This document shows, in pieces, positions 13,301 through 25,365 of a stretch of DNA of 64,000 nt (the first letter of the stretch is position 1; the number at the start of each line of letters is the position of its first letter). The position numbers were made by a program, and so were the translations under genes. The notes below the pieces were generated by a model. The model did no database searches. It was given only the letters and a program-made list of their open reading frames with translations, and was not told the origin of the DNA. This DNA comes from Phycomyces blakesleeanus NRRL 1555(-) (taxonomy: Eukaryota; Mucoromycota; Mucoromycetes; Mucorales; Phycomycetaceae): positions 2,533,223 through 2,597,222 of the forward strand of contig NW_017265135.1 of the NCBI RefSeq assembly GCF_001638985.1. Direction: 5' to 3'.

Positions 13301-13346
13301 ATTTGCTTTTTTCTGGTCGGGGAGGAGGAGAAGTGGAGGTCGCCAT
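10304..13346 (-). CDS. Slm1/Slm2-like protein: F-BAR-like region plus PH domain
   Basis: Likely a membrane-bound phosphoinositide-binding protein of the Slm1/Slm2 type, which in yeast works with TORC2 and eisosomes in actin and sphingolipid control. Exons in coding order are 13346-11885, 11826-11413 and 11349-10304, giving about 973 residues; all phases close. Residues 1-330 are Pro/Ser/Thr-rich and disordered. Residues about 330-590 are helical (for example LENWLFIIKAIGAWLEE and HIPAIMKLKKECKEKI), matching the F-BAR-like part of the family. Residues about 592-722 fit a PH domain: LMKGKIERKTGVRKQFVEKY, then FEIRRPS, YQFRVSSRQAL and DWCKALVEVAG. The C-terminal 250 residues are acidic and Ser-rich. 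It is longer than yeast Slm1 because of the disordered ends. Which of the Slm paralogues it matches cannot be said. Confidence 0.85.
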
Positions 13347-16300
13347 GAGTAAGTTGATATTTTTATGGTGTACGGAAGAAAAAGAGAAGAAATGCTACAC
13401 CACGCACACACCCACTATCTATTCCTAGTCTTGTCTAGACTTTCTTTTATGTGCTGTTTATTGATGAAGTCGTACTATCGATACACAAGCCTGATGATCA
13501 TATATGACTTCTCCATGAAGTACTATAAAAAGCAATGGCACATTTTTGATTCTGTAGTATTTTATACTACAGCCATAGTATTGCCGCTTATTTATCAGGC
13601 ATATTTTCGGCATAAGCTATTTCTGAGAGTGTGGTTATTCTACATGTATAGACAATAGATGCTATAATATCACCAAATGATGATTTAGTTGTACAGAATA
13701 CTCATAATTGTGCCTGGATAGAAATAATCTTCATGGTTCTATTTGCGCGCTTTTAACTTCCTGAAATTCATTCACGCCCAGTTATTGATTTTTATTACAA
13801 AAATAAAGGGTGGCTAGCTTTGTGATATAGAACAATTGATCTTGTTTACAAAGACTTGGCTGTTTCAGTCAAGTACTAGATTTGCTCAATAGTAGAGTTA
13901 CTCAATAAAGCAATTAATAAAGTATTAAAAAAAAGGGTGATAATGAGTGCCAGAGAGAATATCACATGTTACAAAGCCGTACGACGTGAAAAAAAGCAAT
14001 AATTTGGTGAGTATCTAGAGAAAAATATATATATTCTATTATGTCTGGCTTCCTGACCTATTACATATATTGATGCTCAGAATCATTTGAGCAAGACCAC
14101 AATATATTTTGTGCTAGAGAATAAAAGCTAAAATAAAAGAGCCAAGACTATACGTGTTTTGCTTCGATACATAGAGACAAGTTGATGTAGTTTCATATGA
14201 GAGACATTTGTATGTAATTGTTTGGCTGCACAATTATATTTCAATTTATTAAATTAAATAGATAAATGCCTTACAGGGCAGATTTTAAATATGCTGTAGA
14301 CAAATACGCTTGCTTAATTGGACTTGAAATCGAGGATTTCTAATGGCTTAGACCCGAATCTAAAAGGAAAGCACATGTGTATACTCATTATATTGACTGG
14401 TTTCTTTTTGCTCTTATACAGCTTCAATTGATTCCGTGGGTTGTATTTTTAGGCTATGAGATGGCATGCTTGTTGAGGACTACAAATGCACCCTTTAAAG
14501 TCATTACTTTAACACAGACAATAAAAAAGCATTAGCTTCAAATACTTGCTTTATTCAATAGAAATCAAGCGAACAGAATCATCAATTAAATATGTATCAA
14601 CCTTATCAACTGCGTTTGATAGCTAGAGTTAGGTTTTTTTTGTCTTATTCTTATTTAATCACAATAAAGAGCAGGGTATAGATTACTTGTACTCATAGTA
14701 AATATAATTTATTTATTCACATTCAAAAAAAAAACTTCTCATAAAATATTACTATGAAAAAAATAAGAGAAAAATAAAGCAAACCATGTTAATAGTATAA
14801 AATACATAGACTACTAAGACAAGTGCAGGTATTAAAACAAAAGGGTAGTCATTAGCTTAAATATACTTGCCATATATTTTAGATTATATATTTTTATGGA
14901 AAGAGAGACAGAGAAAAGGAAAAGAACAAATAGCCAGAACATCGGCCCTGGGCTGGCTAAGATTTTCTTCTCAAGACTAAAACTAGGTCAGAAAGTGATA
15001 GTTAAACAAGTTATCTCATACACGTGTACTTGAGCTACACACAACCAACCCAGGTTTAACACCGCTTTGTACACAAAAATATTTTATTCCTAACAAGCAG
15101 AAATTTATATAGAAAAAAAGAAGAAGACAGCTTTAGTGACTATTTGCCTTGAACGAAAAAGAGAAAGATGCCACAAATTACCCTTACCTATTATTGAAAC
15201 ACGCGTTATTAAAAATGTCACTTATAAGAATGAGGAGTCTATTTTTTCTTTGGTTCCTTGAAAAGTGGAGTCTACGGATTAACTCAAAGAAAAAATCAAT
15301 GGAAAGCCAGGCTTTTCTTTTGATATCACTGATCAAACGGTGCACTTTACCTATAAGGAATACATCCTTGAATAAGGGTATTCTTTTATTTATTCATTCA
15401 TTTGTTCAAAGCCATGCTTAATGATAAGTAACTGCTTATACACATAAAATATAAGAGCTAATACCTACTAAGTATTGAGTAGGATTAATGAATAAAAGCA
15501 AAATAATTAATATTCTATTTACTTGACAAAAAAAAAAGAATTTATTATAATAGAGTTTAGCATATTTGACATTTTCCATAGTTATTTATAGTAGTTCAGA
15601 TTATAGAATATTTTTTTTTAGTAAAGGTCATTGCAATAAAAGAGGCTACCTTTTTTTTTTTTTAAAAAAAAGAAAAATGATCAAGCCACTAATCAATTGA
15701 TATAATAGCACAATAATTCTAAATGCAAGTATTTCCACAAAGTTTTTTTTTATGATATAGTCAGACACACAAATAAATTATAGAGTAGTCTTTATCAATT
15801 GGTGACATTACAACAAAATCACTTTCAACAATAGCTAATCATAAGAATATCTAACATTCAAAAAGGGATTTCAATAATAATAGGCCGTCAAATGTCGACT
15901 TTGTTTTTATTACAAGTTGATATATCAGTCTGAGTAGTTTGGTTGTTTTATGACAGAATATTTTAGTGCATCTAAAATTAAAAGGTTTCCGTAGAATACC
16001 GCGTTATTTCTGATAAGCTGCTCGGAGAATCCACAAAATATGAAGACTTAGATGAATTATACCCTTTCCTTCAAATCCGATCATTGTCATCATAATAATT
16101 GTAAAGTTTGGAGAGAAAAAAAGAATAGGATCAATATATAAGCGCAACTGAATGTACAGATATCACAAATTAAATACTTTTAATATATGTAGATATATTG
16201 CAGCTTAACATTTCCACTTCCTTTAAATCAAAAAGATAACAATTAAACTATATATTTCATCGAATTTATGAAGCTATAAAATACAGTAAAAGCCCTTGAG

Positions 16301-16788
16301 ATATTCTTAAATCAAAATATCGAATGGTGTGTGAACAAATTCACAGCGTTTAATTTCTATAAAAATATCAAACCTTTGTTATTTTACTATTTAGTATTTT
16401 TCTCATAAACTATATGATTTGACCCCACGTTTTATAAGTTGGCCATTTTGTACAATCTAGTCCAGGTTTAGAGAATAAGCTTCTAGATAACACGCATTCT
16501 TACCCACAGACATGGAATGATTTACACATCAGATTAGTCAACGTATTTAATTATGTGCGAATGGCTGGTGAAAATAGAGTGAAGGTGGTACAGCTTGATT
16601 CTTACATGATGTGATATTCTTTAATATATAAAAATGCTTATATGTATTTGGATAAGAAGGTTTCTGGATTACACCAGTTGTTGAAACTGCGACTTGTACC
16701 TTTTATGATGACTATATAAGCTAGATGGGCCAATTCTCGCATCCTTTTAACTAATCATTAAAGAAACAAAAAGAAATAAATATCTTAC
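13347..16788. other. Long AT-rich gene-free region
   Basis: About 3.4 kb without a supported gene. Open frames on both strands are under 100 codons, lack motifs and cannot be joined by plausible splicing. The stretch has many homopolymer runs, for example T then A runs around 15651-15675. The first part holds the promoter of the Slm1-like gene (-) and the last part that of the wax-synthase-like gene (+). I see no tRNA, repeat family or transposase in it. Confidence 0.55.
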
Positions 16789-18242
16789 ATGGATTACCAA
16801 CATCTCTTTGAAGGAGGTTCATGGAGAACTGTTCTTCCGATACCAATTCATTTACTGCTGTTCGCAACACCAGCAGTGATTCTAGGACATATCGCTACTA
16901 CACCCACCAGCACGCTGTCAACGCAAACAAAGCAAATACTATCTTTTCCATTTCTTATTGGTGTAATACCTCTTTCAATGGCATTCATGTGCGACCAAAA
17001 GAGTTAGTATTATATAGCCTAGAAGAAATATATTTCAATGGAAAAATATTCTAATTATTTTGCCCTCACTTCCACAATTGACTTTAGTTCTCGATATCTT
17101 AACATCTCTATTCACCTACAATGTATTCATCCGCTTTTTGGAGATAATTTGGCTGGGTCCAGTTCTACAGGGTCGCGAAGCTTATATATCTAGCAGAGAT
17201 TTCCATATCGAGCTTTGGAGTTGCCTGCGTACTTTTCCAAAGCCAGCAAAAGAGGACACAAAGACACTTAAGAAAGGAGAGACAAAGACATACGCAAAAG
17301 ATAGGGTAAATACATGTCATAACATGTCATACCAGAAAGGGTACTTATTACGCATGTTATATAAAGAAATTTTATCATATAATTCCCTTGTGGTTTGCAA
17401 ACTATCTTATTTGCGACGTACTGGGTGCCTGGTTTGTGACCTTTAGTGCTCACGATGCCAAGAGAGTTTACGAAGAAAACACGCCACTGTTCTTTTTCAT
17501 TTTTGCTGGAGTGGTTGTCGTGATGACAAGTGCCTTTAATATTCTGGGTTACACGTTGCAGTTGTTCTATGTTCTCTATTATGAAGGCGGATCTTATTCT
17601 TCAGGTAAGCATTAGAGAGAAAACAAAAACAAAAGATTTAGTAAAAACTAACAAAGTGATTTAACTATAGAGCAATGGCGTGAATTGATGGAGAATCCTA
17701 TTATTTCAACTTCTATAACTTCACTCTGGGCTGAACGCTGGCACCGGCTGCTGCGTTCCACATGGCTTGCATTCCCTTATAGAACCACTCGCAATGTATT
17801 GCAAAAGGCCTTGGGAAAACCAACCAAGAAAACAGCTGCAATCTGTTCTGCGGTAGCATCATTTGCCGTATTCATAGTTTCGGCTACAATGCATGAGTTT
17901 TTCCTTTATTCTAACTTAGATTGGCCAATCTACCGAGAGTTTTATATGGGTGGTCAGATGTGCTATTTCTTGGTCCAGGCTGCACTTGTAGCTTTTGAAA
18001 AAGTTGTCGGAACTTCTTTGCGCCGTCGTCTACCAAAATCTTTCACCGAATCTCTGTTTGCTCTATTTCTCCAGTGGCTTTGGGTTGTGGTTTGCGCGTT
18101 TTGGCTCTTCCATATGTTTTTATTAGGATACACTACCCTCGGGGTTCAGTTTAATAATCCCTTCCACTTCTTCCAGCCATACATCCTTGAATACGTTCGC
18201 AAAACTCCAGCCATTCACCCTTTCTTCGGAAGCTTGCTCTAA
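16789..18242 (+). CDS. Wax synthase-like membrane acyltransferase (MBOAT_2 type)
   Basis: Predicted ER membrane enzyme that transfers a fatty acyl group from acyl-CoA to an alcohol or other acceptor. Exons are 16789-17002, 17088-17305, 17367-17604 and 17671-18242, about 413 residues; phases close. Several strongly hydrophobic helices are seen, the first right after the N-terminus. SLWAERWHRLLR (start of exon 4) matches the conserved F/W-x-x-RWH segment of wax synthase domain proteins. VSATMHEFFLY holds the invariant His-Glu pair with the presumed catalytic histidine. A second group of helices runs to the C-terminus. Fungal members of this family include acyltransferases of secondary metabolism, but no biosynthetic cluster surrounds this gene. 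The acceptor is unknown, and a role in wax ester or sterol ester formation is only inferred from the family. Confidence 0.85.
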
Positions 18243-21200
18243 ACAATATCATATACTTACATAAATTTATTACATAACTTCTCTTTTATTCAACCTAACC
18301 TTGTATTATAAATATATACATATATAAAGCATTATTTTGAAAGTAACATAACGCTATAAACTACACTTATTCTGTTGTATTTAATATATAGTATTTTAAA
18401 GCAAAACAATAATTTAAGGATTGTTTTTTTTAAAGAAGAAAAAATAATTGCATTGTAGATGGCGAGTTGGTCTTTAGTGATTTATATAACTTTAACAAAG
18501 CTACTTTTGTGGGTGGTTACATGTCCTTCATTTTTCTGAAATTATCTGTTTATCATTATTCCAAAAAAGAGTATTCGATAATATAGTCTCATAGCTACCT
18601 GAAGATATATGCTGTTTGAAAATACTTGTTTAAATACTTTTATTGTTGCAATTATTTGTCATAGTATTGCCTTAAAACTCAATTAATATAATCTATAAAG
18701 TATGAAATAAAAGATAAGACTAGTATCTTGAAATGGAAGTTTTTGTTTTTTTTAGATGCTCGTATTCGTGTTAGTAACTTAAACCATCTTTCCTGTGTAT
18801 ATATATATATTTGTTTTTGTAATTTTCCCTTATAAATTACAGTGTAGTACTACTGTGCATTGAATATGCTAAATGGCTATCATTATGCAGTTTATGTACA
18901 AGTAAAATGGTTCCTATCAATTAATGTATAGAAACAAGTAAAAGAACTGTACATGAGAATGCTTGATCGTCAATATATGCTAATCAAGAAGCAAACTAGC
19001 ATGCCCATAGACGCAGCTTCACATGCTTCACATATGCTGGTTTTCGATTTCCTCTCTCTTTCTTTCAGTAATCTCAGGGGACATCTGGTCTACAGCTTTT
19101 GGGCCAGACGTATTGCGTACCGCACAGTTCAGTGGCTATTTTATTCCAAGGGCTGAGTTATAACTGTCAGAGGAAGAAAACTGCCTGCACTTGTGCCACA
19201 TATTAAAAAAGACTATCAAAGGAAACCCCTTCTCCACCCCTCATTCCAGGATTATATCATACTGAATTTTATTGTAGGATGAGCAAAAATAAATAAATAC
19301 AAGATACAGTAAAAAAAAAAAGCCAACCAATGTAACAAATAAAAGACAATTATTACAAAGCATTAATCTGATTCTCACCTCACTGAAAAGTTGAAACGTA
19401 TGATTTAATATTGATTTTTGAAACAAAACATAGCATAGCATATCATAGAACCCAAAGAAGCAAGGGAACTTTTCCATTGATTTCACAATGTTGCTATGAT
19501 ACGGATTTTGCAAGATTGTCATGGAGCTACCAAAGTTAGAGAGTCTTACGGCACTCTTTATGTTTTTGAGAATCGCATTGCTGTTAAAATGCAAATTTTC
19601 TTTTAATTCGAGCATTTTTGGATAAAAATGAAAAATAGACTGTTTGCTTGATTGAAAACAATAACAAAATTGATAATAAGCCATCAATCTAATCTATGAA
19701 CTATGTTTACATTAAATATACACTCAATCATTAAGGTCAAATATAGTAAATATTGTAAATTATATCTTTTTAATAGACTCACTATTTATCATCCACTCTC
19801 TTTCCCTCATTCTCTCCAGGTAAATTTTGAAACCTTAAAGAATCCAACCAATATATGTCTAAATGTTTTGTAAGAAAGAAAAGAAAAGCAAGACATTACT
19901 GATATGAACTTTACGAAAGACTTGAGCCTACTGTGAAAAATTTCAATTAAGACATGTATGTATTTATAGATAACGGAGCAGTACTTTAGCGAAATAACAA
20001 AAAAAGCTAATCTTCGTCTATTTGGTAGAAAATTATAAAGGTTATATGACCGGAAATTAACAAGACTTTAATAAAACGTTCTGTCCAATTCATAAAGACA
20101 TATAAATATAAATACAATGTTTCTATAGAACATTGTGCATTTGCTGGGTAAATTCAGAGCTATTAAGGGTGCCTAAAGATAGTCTAGCTTATATGTACAT
20201 TATCTGTACAATTGGCTTACCAAAGTGTACAAAACTAAAATCACAGCTGTTTGTTAAGAAAAGTGGGACTAATGAACCAAATTTTGAACTCTATTGGCTT
20301 AAAAAAAACGTTACTAGGTTAGTAAAAAAATAAAATAAAAAAAGTTGCAAGCCCGGAATTTGAAATATCCATTATTTCCTATAGCAACGGGTGTGCGTGA
20401 GTGCGTGAGTGCGTGAGTGCTTGTGTGCTTGTGTGCTTGTATAGTCTTGTACTCCTTAGAGCTGCCTTTAGTTTCATTGTTACCATTACTGTTTTGTCAC
20501 AAATAGTCAAACACAGGGCGCTGAAAGATACACAGAGCCGTTGCACATTTATCACGTCAAACAGAGTCTTACCCCCTCTTTCTATTTTATTCTTAAAAGT
20601 CCAAGTACTTAATTGTGTCAGAGATGGTTTGTTTTTAGAATTTTAATCTTATTATAATAATCATAATAATAACAATAATAATAATAAATATAAACCTTCT
20701 TTATTTTTACATTTATTTTATATATGTATTGTTTAATCTACCAGTCGAGCGAATTAAATGCTAAGAACTTCAATCGTCTGGATTCTGTCACTGCGGCAAA
20801 TGCTTTGATCTTTAGATCACAGCCAAGCCTCTGAAACGTATCATTCACCACAATCCTCCCTCCGAAGAACCGACCCACACTAGTTCGTGTGTGGCACCTA
20901 CTAAACATTATGTCGTAGGTATCTTTCCACGAGCAAATGGCAAGCAAACGAAACAGAGGTAGAGAATATGGCATGGTTTGCTGCAACTCTATTCTTCAAC
21001 TGATTTTTATAAAATCTATTGTGTGTTTGCCTTATCTTTTGTGACAAACGATTATTATTATGATTATTATGATTTTTTTTAGCATCGCCATCTCTATTAC
21101 ACAAAGATGAATACTGAAGATGGCATCAGTTGTACAAGCTGACATAACGAGCCACACTATAATCTCTATACCTTAAAGAGACCGGACTGTTTCAAGGAGC

Positions 21201-21533
21201 TAGGACCTTTGCGTTGTAATGACCGCAGTTCATGGATGGTAATGAATCCGCCAGACTCAAAAAGACTAACATCAACAAGTATTCTTGTAGAAAAATTTTG
21301 GCTGGTGGGATGATCAATAAAGTCATGCTGTCTATAGTCGACATGAGATAATCTCCCTTTTTTGATAAATGTCCTGACCACTGAGTCGTTTTAACCTGCA
21401 GAAGGATGTAAATGCCATTTTATTTTTATAGGGCCAAATACATCATTTTGCTCAACCACAACTCAAGGTCCCCCTCGATCCTAATTTCCTTCCTTCTCTC
21501 TCCCTTTCTTCTCCCATTTTGGTATTTCTCACC
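18243..21533. other. AT-rich intergenic region, no supported gene
   Basis: About 3.3 kb. The only frame above 100 codons is on the minus strand (19241-19684, about 147 codons). It is hydrophobic and Cys-rich at its end and recalls no family, so it is not called. A GTGAGTGC-type short repeat lies at about 20391-20440 and an AAT-type run at about 20650-20690. A pyrimidine-rich tract at about 21470-21530 directly precedes the FYVE gene start and is probably its promoter or 5' UTR. Confidence 0.55.
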
Positions 21534-24500
21534 ATGCAAACCGAAGTCATCGTATCCAGAACACAGTCCACACACACTCTATCTCTTACTGCTAGCTCCC
21601 ACCAGGACGACGCCAGAAAGAGAAGAATGACAATGTCTACCGCAAAACTCGAATATTCAAAACCGCCTGCCGCCATAAAAAAGGAGCAGACAACACCCAA
21701 ATCATCCATCAGACTACCAACTCGTAAAGACTCTCTCAAACACGCCTCCATTCCCTCTCTTTCCCCTACCATTCCCAACACAACCAACACAGCCAACACA
21801 ACCAATGCACCAGCTGCAGTCATAAAGGGAAAAGAGAATGGAAAGATCGCCAGTCCATCAATGATATCTAGGCGCCAGTCTGTTACCAGAGCAACTACAC
21901 TTGGTCTTGCCAAAGCCGCTCCTTTGTCCAACACCCCCAATAAAAACCCAGCCAACGTGGGCACGCGCGGACCGGAATCGCAAGAACCCACAAACGGAAA
22001 AGCCTTCAGGGGAACCAACATAAACATTTTGACAAGACGAAGAAATAGCGCCATGGCAACAGTAAACCAAAAAACAATGCAACCAGCAGCAACACCAGCA
22101 GCAATCAGCTCTCTGGCAAACGAAGTCCCCTCACCAACCTCACCAGTAGCAAAGTCATCAAAACAGAAGAAACTCGAATTAATCAATCGCCAAGTCCGTC
22201 GGTTCTCGATGCCTGCAGTCCCCAATGATACACCTAATATTCCAGTCCAACCACACCAGCGTGGCCCATGGTCTCCATTCGGAATGAATAGACCCTCACT
22301 TACACCTGTATCTCAAACATCAGTTCAGAAAATGAACGAAAGATTGCCTTCTCCTGTTGAGGTCAAGGACAGAAGCCTTGCATTGACCCAGAAAAAATCG
22401 CAACAACTAAAAGCGTCATTACTCAGCCAGGAGCCGATGAACGTCATTCATGAGATCCCGCCTGCCAGTGACACATCTTCAGTCCACAGTGATATGCAAG
22501 AAGACGAACTCGACATCCTTGGCACTGAGATGGCCATGGAATCTAGCATTTCGATTTACACTTCATCTTTATCCGGCGAGAGCTCGACTAATCTAAGTCG
22601 TCGTACAGAGAGTCCTGTCTCTGATGCCGGTGCTGTGGCTCGGGTGGAATCTACTTTAGACAATGTAGCTGTGCCCACTTCGCCCATTTCACCCATTTTA
22701 CCCATTTCACCTACCTCACCTACTTCGCCTGCGGTTCAAGCTGAATCTACAGATACCCCTGACCCTCTTTTCAATCGCATTGCACGAACTGACTTGAAAC
22801 CATCTGTACCTAGCCAACCTAATGTTCAGACTCTTCGTCACCGACGATCTGTCCCGGATGCGTTCCACAACAATTCTGGTGAGACAGAAACCTCGCGAGA
22901 ATCACGTACTCCGTCACGCAAGGGCAGCCAATCTAGCTTGCGCGGGAGCAATTGCACCCAACACCCGACATGGTTATCCAATGCTGGGTTTATGCGCAAA
23001 ACCAAGTGTGTGGCCTGCAGTTCTCACACAGCCAAAAACATCAGTGCAGATATTGCACAGGGAGTTTCTAGTGAAGGTTCAAGTGGCCGTTGCCGAACAC
23101 TGTCAAGGTCTAGCTCGATGTTGTTTGATCGCAAAAGTAGTGCTGGTTCCCTGGTCCTTCCCCCCCAGACTGCCCCGACCGTAAACGGAAAAGACGTCTC
23201 CCTGGGCAGGCTCGAGCACTCGACCGGTAGCTCACTCAGGTGCCTTTCTTTGCTGAATGAATCTAATCAATCCAAGTCTGACGATCACTCGATTAATGTG
23301 AATCTCGACCCCAGTCTGTCCTCGATTAGTGACGAGATTGTGTACGACTATGAGCCAGACTCTCCCGTAGGTGCAACAGCCCACACTGTGTCCTCTGCCG
23401 CAAGCCAGAAATCTTCCCGTACTGCAGATGACCATGAGAGTTCACCCGAATGCCCCAGCTCTTCCATCCCGACTCAATCAGTTTTTCTTCATCACTTGAC
23501 TCAAAAGCATACTTATCTTCATGCCAATCTTGCCTTCTTACCCCTGGCTGCCTCAGCAGCCGTGGCAGCAGCCGAAGCAGCATCATCAATTTATCCTCAG
23601 GATCCTCAAGCCACCACAAGTGATGCTCAAGTCAGTACAACCGTAGTCAATGCAGATGGTACCATTTCGTCCGACAGCCGTATCACTACCGCCATCGCAA
23701 CAGCAGCAGCAGCAGCAGCAGCTTATGTTGTGAACACAACCACACGTGGACATGCCGAGACAGAGATCGAGGGAGATCACAAGGAGATCTTTATGGATAT
23801 GCTTTCTAATTGCATTGAGCGTTCCGATAAACTTGACAAGCTTAAGCGCGATCTGCAGGAGTCTGAACAGCGCATGAACGAAATGGTTATAAACCACCAG
23901 GTATCCAAGAAGCCTTCCGCTAAGCAAGACCAGCAATTTTCCCAGCAGATCCTGGAGTACAAGAACATTGTCAAGACACAGCGTCAGATGATGGATGAAA
24001 TGGAGGGTTTATTAGCTAGTTTTGGTGTCCACACAAAGCGGCCTCAGCTTTCAGTATCAACAAGTTCACAATCAAGCGCTGGTTCAGTATCTACCCCATC
24101 ACAGGCCAGTTGGAGCAATATGTGGAACGGTACCAAGGAAGAAGGCATTACTAAAATGCGTTGGAACGTAAGCCAGCTCGTCGGTGGAGGAGTCGGTACA
24201 GGACGTTTGGTCGAGAAGAAGACCGACACTGATGGCTCGTGCGTTATGGTAATTGCTGGCTCAGGTGTCACCACCGAATCACGTCTGCTCCCAAAGGTGA
24301 TTAAGAAAACCAAATTAATCAAATACAAATTATTTTAGCGCTTTTATTAACTGCTCATTTTTTTTTAAAATTATATTTCTTTTTATTTTTAGCGTCTTGT
24401 CTCTGATACTCAAGACGATGCTGTACACCACCACAAATACGTCTTGCAATTGAATGAAGATGACCGACGTAATAAGTTCGTACTTAAGTCTACCAAAGAA

Positions 24501-24836
24501 TGGACCCAGGATAAAGAAGTCAAGCGTTGCGAGTTCGTGCTGAGTCCTGGCAGCGAGTCTGAAGAAGCATCAACATGTTCCGTTAAGTTTGGGTTCCTCC
24601 AGCGTCGTCATCATTGCCGCAGGTAAGATTGAATTCATGATTTCATATAAATCAACGTGAGACAAACCCTAGCCTCTTTTTATAGATGTGGGCACATATT
24701 CTGCAATAATCACAGTTCAAACCGACTACCACTGTTCGAAACCACAGACGAGCAACCAGAATGGGGCCGTGTATGCGATACATGTTTCCATGATCTTGCT
24801 GGCCCACATCTCCGCAAATTCAACACTGCATCCTAA
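21534..24836 (+). CDS. Large protein with C-terminal FYVE-type zinc finger
   Basis: Probably binds phosphatidylinositol 3-phosphate on endosomes or vacuoles through its C-terminal FYVE finger. Exons are 21534-24296, 24393-24622 and 24686-24836, about 1,047 residues. The start is the ATG in ACCATGC at 21534. Residues 1-690 are disordered and rich in Ser, Thr and Pro, with a P-[IT]-S-P-type repeat run and poly-Ala patches (one coded by a CAG run near 23700-23720). A short coiled coil follows at about 760-830. The finger occupies about residues 955-1040: EWTQDKEVKRC matches the WxxD motif and first Cys, then come FLQRRHHCRRCGHIFCNNH and RVCDTC. The basic RRHHCR motif that contacts the lipid is intact. 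Two oddities: the first knuckle is C-x15-C instead of C-x2-C, and the sixth zinc ligand is His. The role of the long N-terminus is unknown. Confidence 0.85.
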
Positions 24837-25365
24837 AAAACCTTTTGAAGGTTGCGTTTCTTTTAAGATGGCAGGACCTCTTTATGACACTTCTTTCACT
24901 ATCCTTCACTGCCAACCATCCCCCCATATGTACTTTCTATAGTATATAAGCATTTTATGTACACTGTCGCCACTTATTTCACCCCTTACATATCAGCATC
25001 CCTTTCGTCATTTTTTTTTCTCTCCTGATCAATGCTTACATATAACATATAATAAATTTCATCTTATACCACGATACCCCAATATAATAATTAATAATTT
25101 TTGTGCTATTTTTTATTGCAATTATGATGATTTTGTGGTTTATATATATATATATATTACTTGGTAAGTTGCGTGTTTTTTTTTAAAGAAAAAAACATAA
25201 ATGGGTGTTCGCAGGGAATGAATTTACATAATAGACATTAAATGACTGGGTCGAGAGATAATCCTCTTCACCAAAAGTTTGCAAATAATGGATAGAGCAA
25301 AGAAAGAAATATTCATGCTCAATCAAAAGCTTCTTTGCAAGGAATTTCTAAGCCAACCAGAAGAA
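24837..25365. other. Convergent 3' region between FYVE gene and RAD51
   Basis: About 530 nt shared by the two converging 3' ends. It holds AATAAA-like strings near 25049-25056, a (TA)n tract at 25142-25157 and an A/T hairpin-like run at 25173-25195. No gene seen. Confidence 0.6.

Noticed and set aside
16789..18242. Possible secondary-metabolite cluster around the wax-synthase-like gene
   Set aside because: No synthase, P450, oxidoreductase or regulator lies within several kb on either side.
19241..19684. Minus-strand frame of about 147 codons
   Set aside because: The longest frame in its gap but strongly AT-driven, hydrophobic, and resembling no known family; not enough to call a gene.
21452..22225. 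257-codon minus-strand frame opposite the FYVE gene
   Set aside because: It is the antisense of a Ser/Thr/Pro-rich coding exon with biased codons; no motif of its own.
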